DNA of 64,000 nucleotides from Lineus longissimus (taxonomy: Eukaryota > Nemertea > Pilidiophora > Heteronemertea > Lineidae), in assembly GCF_910592395.1 (NCBI RefSeq), contig NC_088313.1:560501-624500 (forward strand). Direction: 5' to 3'. A program made the translations under genes and the position numbers. Positions 50,601-62,600 of the stretch are shown piece after piece (the stretch's first letter is position 1; each line of letters begins with the position of its first letter). A model generated the notes under the pieces. It had not been told where the DNA came from, made no database searches, and saw only the letters and a list, made by a program, of their open reading frames with translations.

Positions 50601-53600
50601 CTATTTTACTAGTAGGTGAAAATGTGTTATGCTTGACACATTTGGTGTTTTCAGAAAGGCGTCATCACTGATATCAGGAGCTCATGACATGGCATGAAAA
50701 CACCATTTTGATAGTTATTCATTGCGACACATCGAAGATTTTGCCATGGCATTCAGTGGATTCAGTGGAGGCACTGAATAACTGTGCTTATCTTTGGAAG
50801 TGACTCTAAATATTTGGAAATCAATCCTCCTCAGACTTTAAACTGCTGCTTTATTCTTGCAAAACTAATGGCCCTCTTCTTGCAAACTAATGGGCCAGAA
50901 TAACAGCCTGGTGCACATCAGAGCACCACATTCTTGGCATGGAGTGCCAATGAGAGCTCATCGGGAATTGGGAATGATAATTGGGCTCACAGCGGTTTAC
51001 CAGTGCTACCACCTGGTGTTAAATCAGTCTAATAAATAAATCATGGTTTCAGCTTGTCGAGAGAGAAATTTGCTACCACGACTTATACCTCCAGTCGGTA
51101 TCAATTACAATCCTAAAACGCTTAAAACTAAATAAGACGTGATGACCCATGATTAGTATTGCCAATCATAACGACCAAAATCAGATGTTTGTTGGGGGCT
51201 TTAGAGAATATGAGGCCAACTTCACTCTGTCATACGATGTCTACCAATCAAGTGAACTAATATTAGACTTCCCATTTACAGATGGATGAAGCAGGGGAAC
51301 CTGTATCCCTTATTAAGGTGTGCCAAATAATTCTGATAAATTGTCTGAATGACTTATTGGGGAAGGTGGTGTTTAAGGGGAATATAGGCAATCTCCATTA
51401 CTGTCACAGAAAACCTAAATGGTGCAGATAGCGACTAACTCCGGGGTGTCAGTTTGAGCGACATATATTTTTCTTTGCAAGAGTTGTCGAATTGACCCTT
51501 CTTGACCAGTCAGAAGTGCTGATATATCTTTGTCAACCCATATCTGACTGTCATCCCAAATTTGTTGTTTGTGTGTGACAGGCCTAGGTGAAACAGCACC
51601 AGTGAGAAGGACTCCCAACCTGGTTTAGTATTCTTGAGATGAAATCGAATGCCTATATTCCCCCTGTATGTGTTCAGACATGGTGCCTGGCTATGGCCGG
51701 GGTAGCATGGGGCCCAAAGAATGTTTGTTTGTTGACTGATAGGGAACACCACTGCGCACCACATGATATCATATATGTTCTTGTTGAGAGTCGTTTATTT
51801 GGAGGTAGAGGAAATTTTAAGTAGAGTGATGGTTCCTGGCCGAGGTTGCTGACCAACTGCATGCTAAACATGTTTAGTCCAAAAGTATTCGGTGATTTGC
51901 AGCTTGTTGAGATCGCGGGAATCCACTCAATTTGGTTGGTAGCACAGTTGAGATTGCTTGCTCAACATGACTGGAATATATCAGTGGTTGAACCATGCAC
52001 CGCACAATCGTTCCGTTATTGGTTGACTGCGTGCGAATGACTGCATTGGCCCCAACCTCTCCACCAAACCATCGCACACCATCGCAGTCAGGAATGACAG
52101 TGGTGGAATCCGTGGTAGGCTACTGGGTTCCACAGGGCACCATTCCTTGCCAGCTCTGACAAAATGTACTGATGCACTCCTGTCTTCACCCCTGTTCATG
52201 CTGCACTTGGCTCTGGTGTTTATTAGTGTTACTTTTGATTGTATTTGTTTTATTTCTTTTGTTAGGATTCCAAGGTACTGTACAATTTCAAATTATCGAA
52301 CCTTAAACATAACAAACTAACCTCGTGTGTGATCATCTTGTACAGAGTTAACCCCTTGCTATCATCGACCGAAAGCTGATGAGTCAAATAGACTTGCAGC
52401 TCAACAACTTACATTTTCAGATGCATTCTAAGTTGAAATATTTGCTGCAATCTATCAATAACATGTCCCATAACAGACACTATCCTTTCTCCCCTTCTGC
52501 CACCTGCTGGTTGTGCTCAGCTTCCAGCTAATGCTAGTTGCACTTAATTGCAGCCAGTTGCAATGATAGCCACCAGTCACATGGTGGATGTGCTCACAAC
52601 TGTCATCAGTCACGCCTCCCGAGATCCATTTTACAGATCATAACACTGTTTACCCACCACTCCACCCCCCCCCCCCCCCCCGCATAACCCTGTGAACACA
52701 CCAGCTAACAATTCAACCCAAATATGGTCTCTTCTTCAAAAAAGATGTGTCAATTAAACATTGTATCATCATAAAGCAGTGAGATTGTACAAAGAGCTTC
52801 GATTGGTTGGCGTGCAATGTTGCTATATGGCCTGTCAGAGTGCTTATTGCGGTGTGGGCGTGCTTCCATGTAACCTTCCCTTTAACAGTGTCCCATTGCT
52901 AATACTTATGTCAACATAACCATCGTCATCCACAACAATTGTGAATGCTCTGGGCACAACAGTTGCACACTCAGTGCTCTATACAAATGACAGCTTCAGC
53001 TTTATCATGTCCTTCAGTAAGTTTCATTTACACTAGTAGCATTAGGACTTGTGCTTACACTAGTGAAGCAAACCACGCCCTAAAGGGTTAACTACAAAAG
53101 GATTTAAAACATGATGATATCCCATTCTACTACATGTTAACTTTTGATATCAATGAATGGGTCAGACAGTACAAATATGGACTGACACCATTTTATATCA
53201 GAATCTTTTCTTTGATTGATATATTATCAAAACAAACCTAAGGGTTAATTATGACCTGGTGTGGAATTCTAAATATTTGAACAATAGATTCGACAGTAAG
53301 ATACAATAATACAGGCCTAAAGGTCGTTGCAAGCCACGGACAGTGACAATATCGTACGTTGTTGGAAATGCTAGTGTCCGCCCCAACACACAGATGGCAT
53401 CAATTGTCAATTCATTCCACATTGAAATAAGTGTCTTTGAATGTTTGATAGAAGTTGTCCGCCACCAGAAGGAATTTCTGATTAGCTTCGCTAAATAAAA
53501 CAAGCTGGACTTCCAAAGTCCTCATGTAAAGCGCCATTATCATTGCTGCAACCTACGATCATGATTGCTTGCAACAAGAATCACTTGTCTGCGGTGGTCA

Positions 53601-56600
53601 CCACAGGTGGCTGCAACAGGAGTCACTCATCGCTACAACTTGTGATCAGGATCAAATCCAGCAATTATTGATGTTGCCTGTAAACGGGTTATCTGCAGCG
53701 ACAAGAATCGTCACTTGTTTGCTGGGTGATCTAGTGGAGGGCACTGCTAAGCCATAAAACTGATCAGACAAGTCCAATTTGGTGATTGATAATTGTTTCA
53801 CAATTCTCATCCGATGCTTCATTTCAGGGTACTGTCAACTTGCAAATTACGTACAATGCACCTTCCAACAGCAGCAGCGCGGCCGGAGGTGAGGGGCAGA
53901 CAGTTTCAGCATCAGGTAAGAAGGACATGAGCTCCAATATTTGCTGGAACTTTTGCTATAAAGAACATTCTCTTCTTTAATTCAATTAAACTAACAGTTT
54001 AGGAGATGCTTCTTCATCTTTCACTCTGTCAGCTTAAATAACAAGTCTCTTGTGGAGAAAAAGTCTTTCTTTCATAACCACACCTTCCATAATTTGGCGA
54101 GTGGAGAATTTTAATAAACTATTTTATTCCCAACTTCTTTTTGGAGAAGGTAACTTTACCTGTCTCTTAAGTTGCCCGTCCACCGTTTCAAGCCCCAGGT
54201 TTTTTTGTCCGTTTACCAATTAACTGCAGTAACATTGAAATCGCTGGCTCCTGTTTCTTAAGGAGCTTGATGGGACTATATAGTCTAAACATGAAAAAAA
54301 CTCTCAGCAATGATGTATTTCAAGCGCGATGATGTGTCAAGTAAAAGAGACCGTGAAAAAGGGCGATGTTTCCTTCAGTTTAGTACTCTCTTATTCCATG
54401 AGTGGTTGTAAATAATGACGTGATGTCAGGCGGCAACATCAGTTTAAGGGGTCAGATGTCCTCCTTAGGGGATCAGATCATGCCTTCTTGCAGCGTGATT
54501 GGTGTGTGATGGAATTGGTGTGAGTGTGTGACTTGTGTGATGCATCAGCAGATGTTGGAGAGAGTGGCATCTGGTTTGGATTGACAAAGTTCTGGGGAAA
54601 AAAGACACAACGAAGAATTGCTGAGAAATATAGAAATTTATTGAAAGGGCATATCTTGTTACAATGAATATTTATAGTATACATTAATATAAATAAGCGC
54701 ATCAGTGTTCAAATAAGAATGCTGCCTGACTAACGGATCGGAGTCATCAGATTGCACATGATGATGTTCTCCGGCCTCCGAATGGTTTAGAGCTTTCTAC
54801 CTTGAGGCTAAGTAAGTGACGTTGCCTCACAAATCCAACAATGCAGATATCCAATCAGTCTATGGAGATCGCATGGCTGGTTATCCTCCTGGCTTGTGCA
54901 AGAATTCCGAAAACATCTATTTTGGTAAGATTTTATTTGAGAGAAACTTCATCTCAATGCAAGCATTCCTTCAGGACACTTTCAACGATTTTGGAGGAGA
55001 GTGCACATTAAGTTAATAAATTAGCTATTAAGTTTTTTAAAATAAATTATATTGGTTCTGAGGTAAGAATTTGAATAGGATTACTGGTATGGCGAATCCC
55101 CTACAGGACAGGTTAAAATGCCAAAATTGTGACCTGACCTGCCGAAGATTTCTCTGTGACTGCGGTGAGTGCTACGATGGCTGTAGAATCTGCTACTCTG
55201 GGACCACAATGGCCATCATTCTTTCCCTGTTCTTCCTAAAATATTCAAGTCTTGATATACCCATTCTGAAATAAACCAAAGGGTACATTGAAACCACTGG
55301 TTGATGCATTTGATTGACATGTTGTCTGTTTCTTAATCATTACTCTCTAGTGTGTATCACTTTTTAGCTCAGCTGGTAAAATAACTATTCAGAATGGCGT
55401 CTGTCCCTCAATCCGTCAACATGGGTGCACATTTTATAACCGTAAGACCTGGGCACTTCAAATCTGACCATGAGGAAGAACTGCCAACGAATTGGCCCTG
55501 ACAGAAAATTTAGCAAGTTTTCAACTTAAATTCTTCTCACCAGGGGGCTAAAGGCGAAAATTACAAAGAAAATTTTTTGTTGTCGCTTTATTCAAACAGA
55601 TAGAGTCCTTTTTCTTCCCATGTGCCAATCGTAGTCAATTGATTCAGATGGGTTTTTTTTGGTATGCAAGCAAAAGGTAATTGACTTCTGAGCAGTATAC
55701 TTACTTGAGAAAGAACTTGTTGTCATTTCCATGTCTGGCTGGAGCTATCGCCAACATCGGTGCAGATAAGTGCCAGAAGTAGTGCCAACTCTGGAAGGTG
55801 TAAAAACAAATTCAGTTAAATTTGGCCCGTTTCATTCCAAATACAAAAAACCAAAAAGGGAACTCATAGATGTGTGATTATAGGGTTTTGCTGTTGTAGA
55901 TGAATTAATAATGCAGTTGATTCATATTGGAATATTTGAGGAAATGCCATGGCATTAACATTGGTTACATGTTAGTGAAAACAAATCCTGTGGGTTGCAA
56001 AACTGAAAAATAGACATATGAAAGTAACTTACAAGTTCCATTATATCCATTTGTGTCAAGTATTTTGTCAACAACATTTCATCGACTTCTTCAGGCTCTC
56101 CGTCAAGAATGTTCCTCTCCCGTAGATATTCATGTAGAAACTCACGCTTAAACTCGGGGCTGAATTCTGTGCCCTCTGGGTCGGGCATCATACCTGAAAA
56201 TTGATCAGAACCACATCAAATAACCCTCAAATAGCTCATACCAGGTGTACTGACACTTCACATCTGATCTTGGTCAAGGTACTTTACTTCCATTACCTTA
56301 TCCTCTGAATGAGATGTGAAACTGAGATCGTACATTGAGCCTTTGCCATGGCAACCAAATAACCAGTAAGAGTGAGGAACATCCTCCTTGTTGCTAGACT
56401 ATTCCCGATTCACTTCATCCTCAACAGATATTGCTGGGCTATAGGTCACGGATGCCAGGTTTAGCAATGCGAGTCACTGTAATCAATGAGAGGGCATAAT
56501 ATGGTTTAACGTAAATCTCACCTGAGGCAGCTCCTCCTAGGAAGGAAACCAGATCACTTATTGGCTGATTAATGCCTGCACATTCAAAGTCACAGAGGAA

Positions 56601-59600
56601 GACTTTGTCTGAAAAAAGTGATTGGTTAAGTTTAAAGACAGGGACTAGAGACTTTTTAGGAGTGCGGACCGCCATATTGAACAGGTGAATTTATCCAAGT
56701 GTGTCTCCTGCACATGTGAAAGTCTGCAATCAAGGTAACCTCATCCAGAACCACGTTATAAACACTAAGAAATTTCATCAGTTGTCTTGAAAACTATGAA
56801 TTCCCTTATACCTACCATTTTCTTCATCATATATCAGGTTGGTTGGGTTAGCATCTCCCTGACAATATGTTTTTGGAGTGATTGCAAGATTGAAGCGCTC
56901 CAGCAACATTTTAGCCTCTTTTTGGCGTTCTTCTAGAGTTGGGACCTGACTAGTGTACCTGGAAGATAAACTAAACTTAGAATCTATTTTTTTCACCATA
57001 GAACTTTTTGCAACACTTGAGTTTGTTCTATCCTTGTGTTGGAAACACAATTCATACTTAGCTCCACACTGGAATTTGGAATGCGGGATCCTTGACAACA
57101 CATCTGCGTTGCCTATGCCAATTGATACGGTTTGCCAACTTTCAGCCAAGTAATCAGGCTTGATAACTCTCAGTCAGTGGAGAAGGCCTCCCAACTTTCA
57201 CTCAAAGGATAAAGTTTGCCAACTTTCATCCAAGGGATAGGGCTTGCTGACTTTCAACCAAAGGATATGATCTGCCAACATCAAAGAATAACGTTTCCAA
57301 AGTTTCACCCAAGAGATAAAATGTCCTTGCTTCCAAATCAAAGGCAGCGGCTAATTCCTACCTGCCTGACTTCAGACAAAGGCAAAGGCTCATCTATTTT
57401 CAAACAAAGCTTGCGAACTTTCTCACCATTTTGTGGTCTCCTCATCAATGATGACCTCTGGAAAAGGCTTGCTAAACCACTCCTTTATCATGTCTTCCAT
57501 ATTTTTTGCTTTGTGGATGTCATATTTTTCTACGGCCAGCTTATGAGTCTCTTTGCAATGAACTTTGGCAAATGCCCGAGCTACTGCCCTGAAAGGAAAA
57601 GAATCCAAACAACTACAGCAGTGCATACTTGAGTCCTATGACCATGAATCTCAGCTCAGTACATTCAAATTGACTTGAATTATTCAAAGTCTTAATCATT
57701 CTTCTTGCTACTATAACTTATCACCAGAGTTTCTCCTGCGTTTTACTTTTGTGGATCTTGAAAACATGCATAAAAATCAAAAGAAAGTTTCATAATGTGC
57801 CGTAATAAAATACGTGCATTAAAGGATTACCAGTAATCAAAGGGAACTCACTTGCAAACTTTGATATCTCGAAACGCAGACAGATCAGTCCAGAAGAACG
57901 TCTTTCCCTTTATGAACTTGAATAAAAGCCCATTTTTGAAGGCTCCGTAGACAGGCGCACCAATCCCTATCTCAGCGAAAAGCTTTGAGTTTTTGATCTC
58001 AACATCCCTCTGCTGCCCAAAGTCTAAGTCTGTACCAAAGATTCTGGCAACGATCCAGTCATCTTTGTTGTCTTCATCGATGTAGCAAGCCAGCATGTGG
58101 TTCACGTATCCTTGGGTTAGGTACTGTGGTGAGAAAGTGATCAGTCATGATAATGTTGGTTAATGGAAAAAAGGGACATTATACAGTAAGCCCATTCTGA
58201 AGTTCCTTTCTTAGGGTCAACATGGTCAAAATGCAGTAAACCGTGACATTTTCGAGGTGCTATAATTGTTGGCAAATTCGTTCCTTTTCAGCACTTGCTA
58301 CATGAATTTCATGGTTAATAAATTAGCATTGGAACTTTCGAGCATTTAAAGTTCCCATTTGACATTGCATTCTCAAAAATCGAAAGATTTGGGAATAGAG
58401 TCCTTTTGCATATACCAACCTTGAATTTGATGTCATCCCTTTTCCAAGCCGGGCGGAGAGTCTGCAAGACATCTCGAAGTCCTTCCTCATAATTCTTTGG
58501 GTCAACTGTTATGTCCAACACAGGAATGGCAGCCATTGCAGTAGTTGTTTAAAACACTTCTTCGACCGAAGTTCTTTTGGTTAGTGGGTGTCTTGAAATG
58601 TTTATCTTATCGACTAAGCCAAATGATATGTAGGCCTTGGCCAATAGGTCTAGGTAACGATAGCTTATATCACAGTGTGTAAATATTACACCGACAATCA
58701 ATGACTTTGACCTAATAGACCATTGCTGCATGCTAACCTGGCAAATGAAGAATTTCATTGCAAAACCCGATAAGTGCCAAATCCAACATTTGATTGCCTA
58801 TAAGATATCGGATCTGTTCTTCAAATTGACGAGCCTTTAGGCCAACAGGATAAAAATGTTATTGCTCTTAAGCGTGTGAGGCCTTGCACATGTTAATATT
58901 GTGACTGGAAGTGATCTGCTGCAGAATCTGCTACCCTGGGACCACAATGGCCATCATTCTGTTCTTCATTCTGTTCTTCCTATAATTTGCGAGTCTTGAT
59001 ATAGCCGTTCTGAAATAAGCCAAAGGGTATATTTAAACCAGCAGACATTAGATAGAAAACAATTACCAATGGTTATTGCACTCAAAACTTCTATCTTATC
59101 AAACAAACACAGGGTGGAGTCGATCTTCTGTTGCTGAAGCATGCATTTACACTTGTGTGTATCATTTCTTTTCTCTATGTGATCAGGCATCTGTAATCTT
59201 TTTTCAAAACACAAAGTTGGCCTAGGCAAATAGACCATTGTTGACTGTTCAAATAGTTTGTGGAAAATTACATAGCCCAAGCAAGAAGACTAGGGCATTT
59301 TTACTGGAATTTGAAAACTTTTGAATATTTTCCTTCAGCGCCAGCCCCGGCCAAGACAACTGGTAATCTGTTTGATATGTTAATATTAGCTTCAGTCACC
59401 TTGGCCTTGAAAATCTGGACGTCTGGTCATATTGGACTATAAGACTTTTTACCAGTACAAGATTTGCCATTTTCATGCAGGGTCATATTGCAGCATCACC
59501 CTGATAAACTATTGCTGAGGAATGATTAGAATTCTGACTCAGGAACACTTTCAGAACTCTTCTAAAGTTATGTTACATCTCGTCTTGAGGGATTGACATC

Positions 59601-62600
59601 TTGTCTTGATCCTTGGTTGTGCTTAGTGTGATGCTGTGGTGGAGCCTTGTATGAGAATGACAAGTCCTGTTTTGGATGAAATATTAGCTTATGTGGATAT
59701 AGTACATGTTCTCCAACATGACCACAGAATCACCAGAGCATGCAGTAACGATGAGGATATCCACACGTACTTTTGCAGAGACAAGCATGCAGTAAATACT
59801 ATGAAGATATCCACACATACATGATCAAACGAAACCCTTCTTAGTTATGTGGGCGGAGTGGGGCTCACTCTTGGAAGCACTTGCCTTGAAAAATGTGCAT
59901 GTATGATGATTGTGACTCTTCCCCGAAAAAAGAAACAGTGTCATTTCTTCCTCTAAACCAAAAAAAGACTCTCCCTTCTTCCTCTAAACTAAAGAAACAC
60001 CATCATTTCTTCCTGAATGCCAGAGAATGGGTGACCCTTCTGAGTGCGGTGTGATTGAGGTTGGGGCAGTGTGGATGAGGTTGATAAGTTTGTGTACATA
60101 AGTGTTGGTGTACCTTGAAATACAGCCAAAACACCTTGTCAGTATCAGTAATATTGGCCTAGCATATCGTCAACGCCATAAAATTGCGTTCCACGCACAA
60201 ATTTTAAATAAATTGCCCTTCGTGACAGAAAAGTTGTCCTTCTAAAAATGCTGATATAGTTGATGATGTTGGCTAGACTTGTTGCAGGGTGTGGGATGAC
60301 CTGAATGAAATAAGCAAAATTTTACCACAAATTTTTCATCCAGGTCGTTCAGCTTGTGAGTATTATGGCAGTGGCGAGTGGTGTAGTGGTATAGTCAGTT
60401 GGCAGTAGATTGGGTATCCATCGCAGGGTAGCACAGTCGAGATGAGCATCCTTAGCTATTTTTACACCGGTGCTACCAGAAAATGAAATAGCAATAATTT
60501 CTGGTGCCACTGGTGTTTCTTTCTGACAGTTTTAGATATTGTAGACGTTTCATACTGAAATGATTAGTTCCCTTGTGAGTGAAAGCTGAGATGGAAGTCA
60601 AGATCCTGGTGTGATGCTTGGCTGTGGTTGTTTTCGGTAGGAAGGGGGTTTCCTGGTGTGTTCTATTTGGCATAAGGAAGTAAAAAGTCACTGTTGTGAG
60701 CTCATTCCTAAATCCATCAAAATTCACATTTCAACTTTAATATCAGACTGACACATAGAGGACATCAGTCAACCCTTTCACCCGGTTTTTCCTTCAGTTG
60801 CCGAAAGCACCGAAGGCGGTAAGGATAATATCCCCAGTGTACATAAGAGTGTACAAAGCTTCCAAACAGCCATATTAACAAACGTCTGCCTCGCTGCTTG
60901 TCATATCATAACAATGATACTAGCAACTTTCAGCACCGTTTCCAAAGCCTAGTGATGCATTTTACTACGCGTATTTAGTAACTTGTTCACTAATAATGAT
61001 ATATTTTTTGCTTGCAAGCCTGCTGATATCATACTGGGTGTTTAAAATAGCCTTTCATGCAGTTTGTTCTTGACTAAATGTTTCATTTTCACACAAACTG
61101 TGCACAGCATCACCGCATCTGTAAATAGTCCATTCAAACAGACTTTACTGAAACTTGAGTTGAAATGCACCAATTGTAGACTTCAAATATGCTGGCACTG
61201 AAAATGTTAATTATGGTGTCAACTGTAGGTGGAATTAGATGAAGGCATTGATATCCTATCATTATAGAACCTGACTCAAATCTTCCTTCATATTTTCACC
61301 ATCAAAAGAGAAGTATATCCTGTACGATAATGTACGCTGCCCTATTTGAAATGTGTACAAACAAACTTGTTAGGGTATCGATTTTGAATTGATTTATGAG
61401 GCAACAGCTGGGTCTATGAGATTTCATGAGCTTATATGCCAGCACTTCATTACATGGCTTCATAGGCTTTTTGTACCTTTGCAATATCAATTAATGGCCT
61501 GAAAACTTGACGTCACGATAGGTGAGAATCGATGAAGTCATTGTCATGGAGGCCAAGCCCCCCTATGATATCCATGACAACAAAATCTGGTTCCAGCGAT
61601 GTAAACTGGTCGATTAATTACTGAGAAATTGAAACAAAGGCCAGACCAGGACAATCAGACAGCTTGATGTTGCCAACCCACGTCTATCCAAATTGACCAT
61701 GTTGAATGGCGTCAAACGACCATATGTGTGTGGTATCATGCTTGAAATGATTATATATTTAGAACCGGTGTCAGATCGATGAAACAAGGTTATATGCTGA
61801 TTTCAAGCATATGAGAATAGAGATTGAATTTAACAGAAATTAAGGTCAAAGCAATCAAATGTATTCCTAAACAACTCATAAGTACAATAAAACACATCAA
61901 AAATCAATTTAGATACATATTGTACTGGTATGCCAAGAAATTAGTTTTGGCCCATCGCACAAAATAAATCCAAATTCGGATGAGCGGGTCCCATATTTTA
62001 GAATTGTAAGCCCTGACAGATAGTAAGTCCTATCGTTTTGATGGACATAAAGACACGATGAATTTGCCTACATTTGCTTGGTGATGGCTTGAAGGCTGTA
62101 TACAGCAGAACTGTTGTGGGAGCTAGTTGAATGTCCAATCTTGGAATTAAGGAGTTGAGATCTGGGGTTAGACAACCAATACCAAAAGTTCAGTAACAAA
62201 TTCTCTTCAAAAACACCAAACATGGGAATGTGTCCATATTTCGTCTCAACCCAACTGGTTGAGATTGGGACCAGTCTGAGAGATCTAATCTGAGAGGTCT
62301 ACCTGGGATGAGCTTGTGGGATGTTTAGTCCGTCTGATGCCATTTCTCATCTCCATTTTGAATCCTCCGCCAGTGTTCGGTTCCCATTCGATATCTGTCC
62401 ATATTCAGGACATTTTACGAGCTTCCACGACAGAATTGGTCAAACCCCGCATGTGCCTCCCACACCCAGTGTTAACCCTCTCCGTACCATTAACCCTCTA
62501 CCTTCCATTGACTTCTGATCCCATCTTTTCTTATCATTTGTAATTGTCTTCAGGAGAGATGGTTAGGCACAGTAAGTATGATTTGTAACAATGGCCATTG

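Larger units (their letters stand above)
53916..62553 (+). other. ferlin intron 5, hosts a nested minus-strand gene
   Basis: Holds the complete ethanolamine kinase-like gene on the opposite strand (58536 to about 54637). A repeated segment of about 105 bp occurs at about 55187-55295 and 58921-59035 (CTGGGACCACAATGGCCATC core). A roughly 60-bp tandem duplication lies at about 59735-59820 (GCATGCAGTAA...GATATCCACAC). The remainder shows nothing recognisable. Confidence 0.6.

Noticed and set aside
54461-54591. Alternative last exon for the nested kinase after a CCCCAG acceptor
   Set aside because: It lies beyond the likely poly(A) signal at 54637-54642 and encodes a low-complexity His/Thr-rich tail unlike the family.
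60365-60460. tRNA-like stretch with TGTAGTGGTATAG
   Set aside because: An A-box-like match only; no B-box at the right spacing and no cloverleaf.
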